Shown one piece after another: positions 47,828 to 59,806 of a stretch of DNA of 64,000 nt (position 1 is the first letter of the stretch; each line of letters starts with the position of its first letter). The notes beneath the pieces were generated by a model. The model searched no databases. It saw only the letters and a list, made by a program, of their open reading frames with translations, and was not told the origin of the DNA. The position numbers were made by a program, and so were the translations under genes. Origin of the DNA: Deroplatys truncata (lineage: Eukaryota > Arthropoda > Insecta > Mantodea > Mantidae); assembly GCA_030765065.1 (NCBI GenBank), contig CM060989.1, positions 63,192,001 to 63,256,000 of the forward strand, written 5' to 3'.

Positions 47828-48518
47828 TACTTTTTCTACTACGTATAGTAAGTAGGGGAAGTATTGTATTCCACCCAAAAATTCGATACAGAGATTTCAT
47901 CGGAAATATATGTTTTGAGACACCCTGAATCCAAAAAAAGCATTTTTGGAAACATATCCGTGTGTGTGTGTGTGTGTGTGTGTGTCTGTGTCTGAATAGC
48001 ATAACTCAGAAACGAACAGTCGGATAAACACTAAACTTGGTATTTAGGTTCAGTATCTTCCAGAGATGCGACACGAAGGTTTTCAAGAAAATCCCCCATC
48101 CCAGATTATCTTTACATGGAACATTTTCCGAAAATTTTTATTTTCTCAAAAATGCCTCTAACGATTTTGATCAATATATATATATATATATTTTTTTTTT
48201 GGTCGAGTGAACCATTTGCGAGATATTCCTTGTTATTTGTTTGAATCTTCTAATACTTTTTCTAAAATGGAAATTCGTTATTCGTTTTTTATATACTGGA
48301 CATACAAAGAGAATGGAATGCTCCACATAGCAATCAGCTCTTAAAAGATTTGACTATCGCTTAAAGCCTACCATATTCCCCTTGCACCTACAAGAAAATT
48401 AGCAATAAGATAGTTTCTGCAAATATTTATCTCGTTGACATGAAGTAGATGGACAAAACACGTTTGTAAAAACAGTTGTACATGAGTAGACAAAGTCGTG
48501 TGAGTGCAACCCATCAGA
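47828..48518 (-). repeat. A-run element (type A), internally rearranged
   Basis: The (GT)n of 26 bp at 47958-47984 is the longest in a minus-oriented copy. A (TA)n at 48175-48190 replaces about 250 bp of body. The 5' end reads CAACCCATCAGA before a T-run. Confidence 0.85.
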
Positions 48519-48979
48519 TTTTTTTATTATGTATCTCTTTCGGCGGTAGACGAGCTGTGGTAGCCGGCGTGCCAGCAGCCGTGAGTTGGCCGCAGTGTGA
48601 GAGAAAAACACTGTACCTACATCCAAGTAAAACGACAATCAATCGAGGGGTACTCTGTTTAGTATAAACAGAACACGAAATATCAGATAGAAAAAATTTA
48701 ATTGCTCTATGCTGACAAGCGGTGAGGCCCATGTCGTCATATCGCTATCTGGGTCAAAGTGCGACCCCTGACCGTATCTCACATCACAAAAATCTATTCA
48801 AATGTTTCAACAAATCGTTTGAGGTCATTCACTTCGCCCAAACACTTATGCTTCCGCATATTCGGTACAAACAGCTGGAAGATGCGCTCAAATTTTGTAT
48901 ACATTGATTTTGCTAATTAAAATTGAAATATGCTGTTATGACTTAAAGTTTACAAAAATATGCACAGTAACATAAATAA

Positions 48980-49810
48980 TCTGATTTCGCTAGTCTTGTA
49001 CAACCATTTTTACACGTTTATTCTCCATCTACTTTATGTTAATCGAGATAAACATTTGCAGAAAATCCTATTGCTATTTTTCTTGTAGATGCAAGGGGAA
49101 TTGGTAGGCTTTAAGCGATAGTCAAATATTTTAAGAGCTGGTTGCTATGTGGAGTATTCTATTCTCTTTGCATTAGCAGGAAAAAAAAACGAGTAACGAA
49201 TTCCCATTAGAGAAAAAGTATAAGTATTGGAAAATTCAAATAAATAACAAGGAATACCTCGGAAACGGTTCACCTGACCCCCACCCCCAAATGTATATGA
49301 CATAAATTGTGTGTTTTAATGGCATCTACATTTTTTGTCTAGTAAAATGTTGTCTATCTATTTACCAGTTATGCGAAAGTCATTCAGAATGAAGAGTTTT
49401 TGGGACATTCCCAGAAAATTCAAGATATACATTTTATTTGTCATGAAAATATCTTAAACATATGATATTTTAATCAAAATCGTTACAGGCATTTTTGAGA
49501 AATGGGTAGTCTGGGATGTGGGGTTTTCTTGAAAATTTTCGAAAAATGTTCCATGTAAAGGGTACTCTGGGGTGGGAGGATTTTGTTGAAAACCTTCGTG
49601 TACCATCCTTGGAAGATACTAAATTCATATACCAAGTTTGGTATTTATCCGACTTTTCGTTTTTGAGTTTTAAAAGACAGACACACGGACATGTTTCCAA
49701 AAATTCTTATTTGGATTCAGGGCAACTCAAAACATGTATTTCTGTGAAAGCTCGGTATCGAATTTCTGGGTCTAATGCAATACTTCCTCTATTTACTATA
49801 CGTAGTACAA
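48980..49810 (+). repeat. A-run element (type A), diverged
   Basis: From TCTGATTTCGCTAGTCTTG to CTATTTACTATACGTAGTAC. A small extra piece of family 3' sequence (TTATGCTGTTCACAGACACA) lies at 49825-49860 before an opposite-facing copy. Confidence 0.85.
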
Positions 49811-49864
49811 AATTAGTTATCCAACTTTATGCTGTTCACAGACACACACACGGACTTTTTTTTT

Positions 49865-50757
49865 ACTTTCTCTACTACGTATAGTAAGTACGGGAAGTAT
49901 TGTATTCCATCCAAAAATTCGATACCGAGATTTCACCGGAAATGCATGTTTTGAGACCCCCTGAATCCGAAAAAAGCATTTTTGGAAACATGTCCGTGTG
50001 CGTGTCTATCTGTGAACAGCATAACTCAGAAACGAACATTCGGATAAACACCAAACTTAGTATTTAGTTTCAGTATCTTCCAGAGATGCGACAGGAAGTT
50101 TTTCAAGAAAATCCCCCCACCCCAGATTACCCTTTACATGGAACATTTTTCGAAAATTTTAATTTTCTCAAAAATGGCTCTAACGATTTTGATTAAAATA
50201 TCATATGTTTACTATATTTTCATGACAAATAAAATGTATATCTTGAATTTTCTGGGAATGTCTCCAAAAGCATTCTTCATTGTGAACGACTTTTGCATAA
50301 CTGGTAAACCATAAGAGATAGACAAAATTTTACTACACAAAAAATGTAGATCGCGTTAAAATACACAATTTATGTTATATACATTTTTTTTTGAGTGAAC
50401 CATTTTCGAGATATTGCTTGTTATTCCCTTAAATTTTTCAATACTTATTTTCTCAAATGGGAATTCGTTATTCGTTTTTTTTTCTTTCTTTGATATGCAA
50501 AGAGTATTAATCTGTGGCAAAGGGAATGGTGCTGCACCTAGCAACCAGCTATTAAGAGATATATATGTGCTTAAAGGCTGCTGTATTTCTATATTGCCCT
50601 TGTAAATATATATTTCCCTTACATCTACAAGAAAATTAGCAATAAGATAGAGTTTGCAAATGTTTATCTCGATTAACATGAAGTAGATGGAGAATAAGCG
50701 TTTGTAAAAATAGTTTGTATAAGAGTAGAGAAAGTTATGTGAGTGTAACACATCAGA
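49865..50757 (-). repeat. A-run element (type A), full length
   Basis: From ACTTTCTCTACTACGTATAG to GTGTAACACATCAGA on the plus strand, in tail-to-tail arrangement with the copy at 48980-49810. Confidence 0.92.
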
Positions 50758-50764
50758 TTTTTTT

Positions 50765-50990
50765 CTTTTGTCGTCCTCCGTGATCCTTAGCATGGCTTCC
50801 TTTGGAAGGGAAGTAAAGCCGGTGGTCCCGTGTCGTAGATTTACGGCAAGTAAAAGAACCTCAATCCTGATAAAGAGGCCTCTGAGCAACAACTGAGTGT
50901 CTTTCACGCCCAATATAGAATGGGACGCTAAGGACCACAGCAGTTAAAGAGCGTCCATATATAAAACGCAATTTAATTTAATTTACGGAG
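50765..50990 (+). repeat. SINE family S2, tRNA head missing
   Basis: Starts near CGTCCTCCGTGATCCTTAGC and contains GCCGGTGGTCCCGTGTCGTA; the tail is AATTTAATTTAATTT. It directly abuts an A-run element. Confidence 0.8.
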
Positions 50991-51504
50991 TTTTTTCTGA
51001 TTGTTTTCAATTCAGAGGGCCTCAAAAATGTATTTCCGGTCGAGAAAGTAAGAATGTATGACACTCATATTCAAAGAAATTTTATTCTTCTCTCAGAAAT
51101 ATTCAAGTCGCTAAGCTGGTTTCGCAATCATTCGGGTAATAAAATATCGTTTTAAATACTTATAAACTATTTTTCTGTTTATAATATAAGCATACGTTTT
51201 CAAAACAGATCGCAATAAGGAATTTATAAAACAATTACGATGCACAATGATGTAAACACACAAACTAAAATCAAAACGGTAGAATCCCGGATATTTCCAG
51301 CAGACAAAGCAAAACAAGACAACTTCTGCTGTGGGCCGCAAAGAAATCTCTTACAGAACTTCCTTAAACAGTGCCTCCCTCTTGTGAAACGAGTAATTCC
51401 AAGAGAGTGATGCATAAGTCAGAATGTCACTCAAGGTGAAGTATCTCTATGACAACTTGCGCATCTTAGCGAAATAGCAGCCCCAAATGGTTTTAGATAA
51501 CGCT

Positions 51505-51625
51505 GCAGTCTGTACAATATCTCCAAAACTAAGCGTTGGCTTTAATAAAAGTTGCTTTATATTATGGGGGAAAGTAAATGCCATTAGTTGTGTTTTTTGT
51601 CTAGTGTCATTTTACGTCAATTTAA
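51505..51625 (+). repeat. TIR-transposon end fragment
   Basis: CAGTCTGTACAATATCTCCA and GGGGGAAAGTAAATGCCATT match the ends at 47711-47822 and 53965-54130. Confidence 0.65.
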
Positions 51626-51945
51626 TTTTTTTCTAAAACGGAAATGTACCTTTTTATATTGTTTTCTCACTCATAAAAGAACTAAGCAATATTTGTATAA
51701 AGCCTTTGCAATTGTTCCTACACCAACGTAAATAACAACGAAAATTTTGATGGCTGTGTACGAAGAACCATTGAATGGTTATACCATCCATGGATGGTCA
51801 TTTGAGGGTCTAATTACGTTTTCTAATTGGTGACCAAAATGTTTTATTTTGTTTCCTTATTCCTCACAACAAACTAAACATCTTTTTATAAACTATTTTC
51901 TAATGAGAAAACAGCATACAAAACGTACATTCCCATTTAAAAAAA

Positions 51946-52626
51946 TCTGATGTGTTACACTCACATGACTTTCTCTACTCTTGTAAAACTATTTTTTCAA
52001 ACGCTTATTCTCCATCTACTTCATGTTAATCGAGATAAACATTTGCAGACTCTATCTTATTGCTAATTTTCTTTTAGATGTAAGGGGAATATATATTTAC
52101 AAGGGCAATGTAGCCTTTAAGCACATACATATCTCTTAATAGCTGGTTGCTAGGTGCAGCACCATTCCCTTTCCCACAGATTAATACTATTTGCATATCC
52201 AAGACAAACAAGCAATATCTCGAAAACGGTTCACTCAACAAAAAAAATGTATGTGACATAAATTGTGTATTGTAACGCGATCTACATTTTTTGTGCAGTA
52301 AAATTTTGTCTATCTCTTATGGTTTACCAGTTATGCAAAAGTCGTTCACAATGAAGAACACTTTTGGAGACATTCCCAGAAAGTTCGAGATATACATTTC
52401 ATTTGCCATGAAAATACCTTAAACATATGCTATTTTAATCAAAATCGTTAGAGCCATTTTTGAGAAAATTAAAATTTTCGAAAAATGTTCCATGTAAAGG
52501 GCAGTCTGGGGTAGGGGGATTTTCTTGAAAACCTTCGTGTCGCATCTCTGGAAGATACTGAACCTAAATACCAAGTTTGGTGTTTATCCAACTGTTCGTT
52601 TCTGAGTTATGCTGTTCACAGACACA

Positions 52627-52670
<44 letters not shown>

Positions 52671-52800
52671 CATGTTTCCAAAAATGCTTTTTTTGGATTC
52701 AGGAGGTCTCAAAACATGTATTTCCGGTGAAATCTCGGTATCGAATTTTTGGGTGGAATGCAATACTTCCCCTACTTACTATACGTAGTAGAGAAAGTAA
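51946..52800 (+). repeat. A-run element (type A), full length with long CA tract
   Basis: From TCTGATGTGTTACACTCACA to GTAGTAGAGAAAGTAA. The (CA)n at 52626-52667 is about 42 bp, the longest in the window. Confidence 0.93.
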
Positions 52801-52804
52801 AAAA

Positions 52805-52872
52805 TCTGATGTGTTATAATCACATGACTTTTTCTACTCTGGTACAGACTATTTTTACAAACGCTATTCTCT
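52805..52872 (+). repeat. A-run element, 5' 68 bp, in direct tandem
   Basis: TCTGATGTGTTATAATCACA starts four A after the preceding copy ends, in the same orientation. It is cut off near CTATTCTCTATT. Confidence 0.85.
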
Positions 52873-52884
52873 ATTTTATTCCAT

Positions 52885-53035
52885 ATTTGTTCTTTCCTTC
52901 CATTTGTTAGTTTGTGTTTATACAAGTCAAACTCGGGTCACGACATAGCTTACAGCTATACCGTACGACTAATTTGCATAACATGGATAGAAAATTTTTA
53001 AAACAAATTTTCAGCACAAAACACAGTTACATAAA

Positions 53036-53086
<51 letters not shown>

Positions 53087-53130
53087 GTTTGACTAACAAT
53101 AGGGGATACATAACCTGTGACATTAAGATA
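52885..53130. repeat. hAT-like dispersed repeat, copy 3, with (ATT)n
   Basis: TTGCATAACATGGATAGAAA and ACTAACAATAGGGGATACAT match copies at 22449-23147 (reverse) and 31605-32345. An (ATT)n microsatellite of about 45 bp lies at 53041-53085. It is cut by the next A-run element at its A-run. Confidence 0.7.
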
Positions 53131-53137
53131 AAAAAAT

Positions 53138-53960
53138 TTGATGTGTTGCAATCACATAACTTCCCCTACTCTTCTAAAACTATTTTTACAAACCCTTATT
53201 CTCCTACTACTTCATGTTAATCGATATAAAAATTTGCAGAAACCATCGTATTGCTAACTTTCTTGTAGGTGCAAGGGGAATGTGGTAGTATTTAAGCGAT
53301 AGTCAAATATTTTAAGAGCTGGTTGCTATGTGGCGCATTCCATTCTCTTTGTATGTCTAGGACATAAAAAAAATTAATAACAAATTCCCATTTGAAAAAT
53401 AGTATTGGAAAATTTAAGTAATATCTCGAAAATGGTTCACTCAACAAAAAAATTATACGGCATAAATTGTGTATTTTAACGCGATCTACATTTTTTGTGT
53501 AGTAACATTTTGTCTATCTCTTATGGTTTACCAGTTATGCAAAAGTCGTTCACAATGAAGAATACTTTTGGAGACATTCCCAGAAAATTCGAGATATACA
53601 TTTCATTTGTTATGAAAATATCTTTAACATATGATATCTTAATCAAAATCGTTTGAGCCATTTTGAGAAAATAAAAATTTTCGAAAAATATTCTATGTAA
53701 AGTGTAGTCTGGGGTTGGGGGATTTTCTTGAAAACCTTCGTGTCGCATCTTTGAAAGATACTGAACCTAAATACCAATTTGATATTTTTCCGACTTTTCG
53801 TTTTTGAGTTATGCTGTTCACACACAGACGGACCTTTTTATAAAAATGTTTTTTTTATTCAGGGGGCCTCAAAACATGTATTCCAGGTGAAATCTTGATA
53901 TCGAATTTTTGGGTGGAATGCAATACTTCCCCTACTTACTATACGTAGTAGAGAAATTAA
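53138..53960 (+). repeat. A-run element (type A), diverged full length
   Basis: From TTTGATGTGTTGCAATCACA to GTAGTAGAGAAATTAA. The CA tract is reduced to CACACAGACGGAC. Confidence 0.88.
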
Positions 53961-53964
53961 AAAT

Positions 53965-54130
53965 TAAATTGACTCTAAAATGACCACCATAACGTTCTCC
54001 AAACAAAACACGACTAATGGCATTTACTTTCCACCATTATATCAAGCAACTTTAATTAAAGCCATTTCTTTCTACAACACTTTGTTTTGGAGATATTATA
54101 CAGTCTCAACTTAAATGGTACACCCTGTAT
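53965..54130 (-). repeat. Right end of the TIR transposon (ACCATTTAAGTTGAGACTG)
   Basis: On the minus strand it starts TACAGGGTGTACCATTTAAG and continues GAAAGTAAATGCCATTAGTC. It is the counterpart of the fragment at 47711-47822. Confidence 0.7.
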
Positions 54131-54593
54131 ACACATTATTTGAAAATGATTTAAGTAGTTTTATAAACAAATTATTTACATATCTATATTTCGAGCCAAA
54201 ATAATTATTTTTAGACAGCTGGCACTAAAACTAGAACTTTTAACACAAGACACACCATTGTTACCAACTTTGGTTTCAAGTTCAGTCACATGGTAGTATT
54301 TCGAAATGCTTAATAAATGACTTGGTTTGATTAGCTTTCACATTTTATTACCATTTTTTATGGCTGTCACATTATCTCTTCAAAATTTAAATCGTCATAC
54401 TTAAATTTGTCGCAAAATGTACGAACCTTTTCTTTATGTTGAAAAGGAACAACACATGTAATTGTACTTTCTTGGAGCTGAATCGTTATTCTTTTATCTA
54501 TGATCTGAATAATCAATACAATGTCGGCAGCTACGAACATGGAGGGAACAGACGGCCGGACAATGCCTAACACTGGAATTGCTACCAAAAAAA

Positions 54594-55402
54594 TCTGATG
54601 TGATACATTCACATGACTTTCTCTACCCTCTATCTTTATTAGTGGATATACAATCCCTTCTTACTAAAGGTTATTTTTCTATCTATTTCATTTTAATCCA
54701 AATGAAGCTTTGTAGAAACAGCTATATTACACATTTCGTTATAGATAGAAAGGTAACAGCGATAGTCAAATGTTTAAAAACTGGACGTTATATGCTGGCC
54801 TTAAAATTCCATACCGTTTCCATGCAATCGCGAGAAACAACTGAACGTTGAAAGGACTCTAAAGAATGACCAAATAATAAACAATTCGGACCATTAATAA
54901 CGGATATCTCGGAAATGGCTGATGCCACACAAAAATTTTATTGAAATAAATTGTGTGTTTTAAAGAGATCTACATTTCTTGTGAAATATGTTTTCGTCTA
55001 TCGCTTATCGTTTGCTAGTTATACCAGATTATACAAAAATGTTCCGAATGAAGAGGACTTCAAAGGCTATACTCAGAAGATTCAAGATAAACATTTTATC
55101 TGTCATGTAGATATCTTTAATATATGGTATATTAATCAAAATCGTTACAGCAATTTTTTTATAAAATCAAACATTTTGAAAAATGTTGCATGTAAAGGGT
55201 AGTTTGTGGTGAGAGAATTTTCTGAAAATCTTCGTGTGGTACATTCAGAAAGTATTGAACCTAAATACTAAGACACACACAGGACCTATAGTGTTTTGGG
55301 GGGGGGTGACTCAGGGGCAACAAAACATTTCCAGTGAAATGTCGGTATCGAATTTTTGGGTGGAATGTAAAACCTTCTCTACCTAAGTATGTGGCAAAGT
55401 AA
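54594..55402 (+). repeat. Type-B A-run element, reference full-length copy
   Basis: It shares the type-A 5' end (TCTGATGTGATACATTCACA) and an analogous 3' end (TCTACCTAAGTATGTGGCAA, then AGTAA), but the interior differs, with GGACGTTATATGCTGGCC and CGTTTCCATGCAATCGCGAG. It is 809 bp long. Confidence 0.8.
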
Positions 55403-55404
55403 AA

Positions 55405-56215
55405 ATACTGAAAACAGCATGATACGAACATAGCATATACTCGCTTCATTGGCTGGTATAAGGTAAGTGGTGGCGAATCATCAAAACAGTACATTCTCAC
55501 TCTAAACGCCATTTCTTTTAGTCGCATTTAGGCCTAGAGTCAATATATATTATTTTGTTATTTTACAAATTTCAGGACTGCCTATAAAATAGTTTAAGCC
55601 ACACAGTAGGCAGTATACCAAAATAAGCATTTTGACATAGGGACTCGGGTCGCACAAGCTTTTTACTGGGCTACATTGCGTCAACATTAAATCTGTCATG
55701 TTAGAGTCTCTGATTGTGGCGTGTCAGAGTAAACAAAACACTTGTAAAGTACTAGTCACTGTCCCTAGGTGTGTCTGATAAGCCTACTGGATAGAATAGA
55801 ACACCCGTCTTGTTCAGTGCAGTACGTGCATGTAATGGGCAGTTTCTCATTGTGTACCAATACTTATTAGTTGAGAAAGTGTGTACTAAGGGATGTGAGT
55901 TATTTTCGAGTAAAGGTTATAACTGTGCGTTAACGGTTACCAGTAACGATTAGATGTAACTTACGTTTCAATATGAACGATGTCGTTGTTTAAGCTTATA
56001 TTTTGCTACTAAAAGCATTAATTGTTTATTGATACCCATCTATATTCGAAGCAATAAGCAACTCGCTATAATAAACAAATATATATTTGCAACTACGTGC
56101 GAGGATGACTCAAGTTGTAAACGAATACTAAGGTAAATAGTTGCCGAAGAGCGACACCAATGCCGCGCACATGCAGCGAATGACATCTACTCGTTTCTTC
56201 ACTAACTTTTTTTTT
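55405..56215. other. No recognised gene or repeat
   Basis: Unassigned intron sequence. The word GTTAACGGTTACCAGTAACG near 55930 resembles the subterminal repeats of the hAT-like end at 59690-59806. Confidence 0.35.
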
Positions 56216-56223
56216 TTAATATA

Positions 56224-56398
56224 TAATGGTCCTTAGCGTTCCATTCTATATTGGGCGCGAAATACCTGTAATTTTACTCAGAGGCCTCATTATCAGTCTG
56301 AGGTTCTTTTACGTGCCGTAAATCTACGACACGGGACCACCGGCTTTACTTCTCTTCCGAAGGAAGCCATGCTAAGGATTATTGCGCCCAAAAGAATT
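56224..56398 (-). repeat. SINE family S2, head missing
   Basis: CCTTAGCGTTCCATTCTATA and CTACGACACGGGACCACCGG are diagnostic of the family. It ends before the tRNA-like region. Confidence 0.8.
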
Positions 56399-56427
56399 CG
56401 TCCTAGACCTTGACAAATATAACAAAA

Positions 56428-57341
56428 TCTGATGTGTTACATTCACATGACTTTCTCTACTCTTGTACAAACTATTTTTACAAACGCTTATTCTCCATCT
56501 ACTTCATGTTAATCGAGATAAACATTTGCAGACTCTATCTTATTGCTAAGTTTCTTGTAGATGTAAGGGGAAAATATATTTACAAGGGCAATATAGAAAT
56601 ACAGTAGCCTTTAAGCACATACATATCTCTTAATAGCTGGTTGCTAGGTGCAGCACCATTCCCTTTGCCACAGATTATAACTCTTTGCATATCCAAGACA
56701 GAAAGATGAATAACGAATTCCCATTTGAGAAAATAAGTATTGAAAAATTTAAGGGAATAACAAGCAATATCTCGAAGATGGTTCACTCAACAAAAAAAAT
56801 TAATATGACATAAATTGTGTATTTTAAAGCGATCTACATTTTTTGTGTAGTAAAATTTTGTCTCTCTCTTATGGTTTACCAGTTATGCAAAAGTCGTTCA
56901 CAATGAAGAATACTTTTGGAGACATTCTCAGGAAATTCAAGATATACATTTTACTTGTCATGAAAATATCTTAAACATATGAGTTTAATCAAAATCGTTA
57001 GAGCCATTTTTGAGAAAATTAAACTTTTCGAAAAATCTTCCATGTAAAGGGTAATCTGGTGTGGGGGGATTTTCTTGAAAATCTTCGTATCGCATCTCTG
57101 GAAGATACTGAATCTAAATACCAAGTTTGGTGTTTATCCGACTGTTCGTTTCTGAGTTATGCTGTTCACAGACAGACAGACAGACACACACACACAGACA
57201 CACACACGGACATGTTTCCAAAAATGCTTTTTTTTTGGATTCAGGGTGTCTCAAAACATGTATTTCCGGTGAAATCTCGGTATCGAATGTTGGATGGAAT
57301 ACAATACTTCCCCTACTTACTATACGTAGTAGAGAAAGTAA
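56428..57341 (+). repeat. A-run element (type A), full length
   Basis: From TCTGATGTGTTACATTCACA to GTAGTAGAGAAAGTAA. The microsatellite is a CAGA/CA mixture at 57170-57208. Confidence 0.93.
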
Positions 57342-57419
57342 AAAACCGTTCAAATACTGGCACAACGTGCTTTAAATATTTACAGGGTTGGTGCCAAAAT
57401 AAGATCCTGGAGTCAATCC

Positions 57420-57730
57420 CAAAATGATTGTGGTGTTACCATTTACAAAGAAGCGCGTCCCAGGGAGTTTACATTATTTGGTGAAATGTTGCGTGAAAGG
57501 ACAAGTAAGGTATCTGGGATTAATAGTAGATTCTGGACTCACTTGGAATCCTCACTTTAAAGCAACATGCATCAAAGCTAAAATGGCGCTAATGAGTATC
57601 AAAAGAGCCTGCGGTAGAAGCTGGGGTTTAACTCCAGATGTATCTACTGGATTTATACCACCGTAGTTAGCTATGGGTGAATCTGTCGGGGCTGTCAAGG
57701 AACTGGAGAAGGTACAGAGATTAGCTGTCT
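57420..57730 (+). pseudogene. LINE reverse-transcriptase C-terminal fragment
   Basis: The frame contains VRYLGLIVDSGLTWNPHFKA and AKMALMSIKRACGRSWGLTP, the post-RT 'YLG' block of R1/LOA- or Jockey-type ORF2. The RNase H part is at 58890-59520. Unrelated sequence separates them. Confidence 0.7.
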
Positions 57731-58889
57731 AGACATAGCCTGTGAAACTGATAACACCCATAGCTGGAATAGAAACTATACTTAGTTAGCCTCCGTTGCA
57801 CCCATGTGTTATAATGAAGGCAATGGCTGGAGCATAAATTAAAGACTGGGGGCAACTGGATATCTGGGACATCATACTGGTGACTCTGAACTTTGGTGGT
57901 TCACAACATTATCCTTGCAATTTGAAATGTTTTAAGTAATAAATACGGAATACGTTTCTCACTATAGGCTGATTAATTTACGCAAATAAACAAGAAATGG
58001 GAATTCACAATATATATAACACATGCACATTTCATGAAGGTGCTACAGATCATTCACGCCATGCTTTGTCCATGTATCTTACCACCAAACAAAACGCAAG
58101 GAAAGTAAAACAGGGCGTTTTTAATATCACAACCACTTATCCAATCATATTTTTCATATACGTCGTTAAAATTCCTGTTAAAACTTCTTGTTTTTGTTTG
58201 AACTACCTGAGTGATTATTAGGTATGGTGTGGGCCTGCCAATGCGTCCTCCAAGTTTAGCGTTGAAAACGGTTGCATTAAAAGAGACAATGGAATTCATT
58301 GTTTCTCCTTATAGCAACGTTTACCTGTATTTAGCTAAATAAACCACTTAAATTAAAACCCCATACACACAACACGGCACAAACCACGTGGTATACATGC
58401 AACGTAATTATCAGAGATGTAAGGTAACTAGAGTATAGTAACAGATGCAGTTCAGTAGATAGAAGATCGGAAGTGAGGTAAACTTTTACTGTGAATTCAA
58501 TAGTTGGCTCTGTGTAAGGGACGAAACGAAAAGTAATGCCCCTGTTGATCATGCTATTCTATGCTCTCTGACTACTAGGTTAACCAACAACATGCAACTT
58601 ATGCCCCGCACTTCCCCACCATACACTTCTGCGCTCCCTTGGTTCGTCATTCCCTATACTTCACCATTATACCAATGTGGGTTGCAGGCGGGAGTGCACT
58701 ACTTGGCACCTGCAAACAATACAAAGCTTGCCAAAGTCCACTCCACAAGATCATGTCAGAATGATAACTGAAATGTATGAATCGTGTACGTTATTTACAT
58801 TAAAGGGAGAGCCAGGACATTAAGAAGCCGCCCCTGGTTGGGAGGCTAATCACCAACACCGATCAGGGGACCTTGTGTATATGAAAGAC

Positions 58890-59520
58890 AGCTAAACTGG
58901 AGAAGTAGTATCCTTTGGAAGCTTTGGCCACGGTATTCCAAGCAGAATTATATGCCATCAGGGCTTGTATGGTGAAGAGTAAAGACAGGTGCTACAAGAA
59001 TTGTAGTATCTGGATATACTCAGACAGCCAGGCGGCACTGAGAGCATTAATAGCATCCTTCACGAGAGCAAAGATCGTTAGGTAATGTCCTAGAAAGGCT
59101 AGGGGAATGCAACAGACTTCTATAGCATGGTTCCCATCCACACTGTGGTAATTGAAAATGAAAATGCAGACAAGTTGGCCAAAATAGGAGCGCAGGCCCC
59201 ATTTATAGGACCAAAACCAGATTATTACCAGATTAATAGTAAGGATAAATCTATTAGACTGGATTCAAAGGCAGCATATAGAATACTGGAAACATATCCA
59301 GGAATAAAGACATGGCAAGTTAATCATGCAACAACCATGTCTACAGTCCTTAAATTAAGTAGGAAGCAGATGAGGCTCATGGTGGGTTTGATAACGGGTC
59401 ATGGGAATTTTAAAAAGACAGCTGCAGATAATGAGGCTTTCAGAAGACCCAAGATGTGTGGTGTAGAGGAAGCCTCCATTGTGAAGCACTGGACATGAAT
59501 AGATACAATCAATCTGGAAC
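58890..59520 (+). pseudogene. LINE RNase H domain relic
   Basis: Reads VFQAELYAIRACMVKSKDRC and IWIYSDSQAALRALIAS, the RNase H Glu and Asp motifs of R1/LOA/I-type LINEs. A shift follows, then ENENADKLAKIGAQAPFI and SRKQMRLMVGLITGHGNF. 57730-58890 holds nothing I recognise. Confidence 0.78.
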
Positions 59521-59689
59521 TGTTGATCCAAATGAAATAGTATCTACTAAACACCCAATCAATGGACTCCTGAGACTTATTAAAGTTTAGGGAGATGATG
59601 ATTGGAACAACAGCGAGAAAACCGTACAACAAACCCAAGGTTACAGTGCGGGCAAGTAGGGCGCCTGTTCATCCCCCTGTCAAATATCT

Positions 59690-59806
59690 AATCAAATCTG
59701 TCTTCGCTACTCTGGTAACCGTTATTGGTTAACTAGTTACTTTGTATTCGTTACTTGGTAATCGTTACATTAAGGTAACCGTTACGTTATTTTTTGCCCA
59801 TCCCTA
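59690..59806 (-). repeat. hAT-like terminal fragment
   Basis: The right edge TTTTTTGCCCATCCCTAG is, in reverse, CTAGGGATGGGC, a typical hAT terminal repeat. It is preceded by repeated GTAACCGTTA-type subterminal motifs. The rest of the element is missing; 59810-60637 has no recognised feature apart from two copies of CCCCTATCCTGG near 60329 and 60345. Confidence 0.55.
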
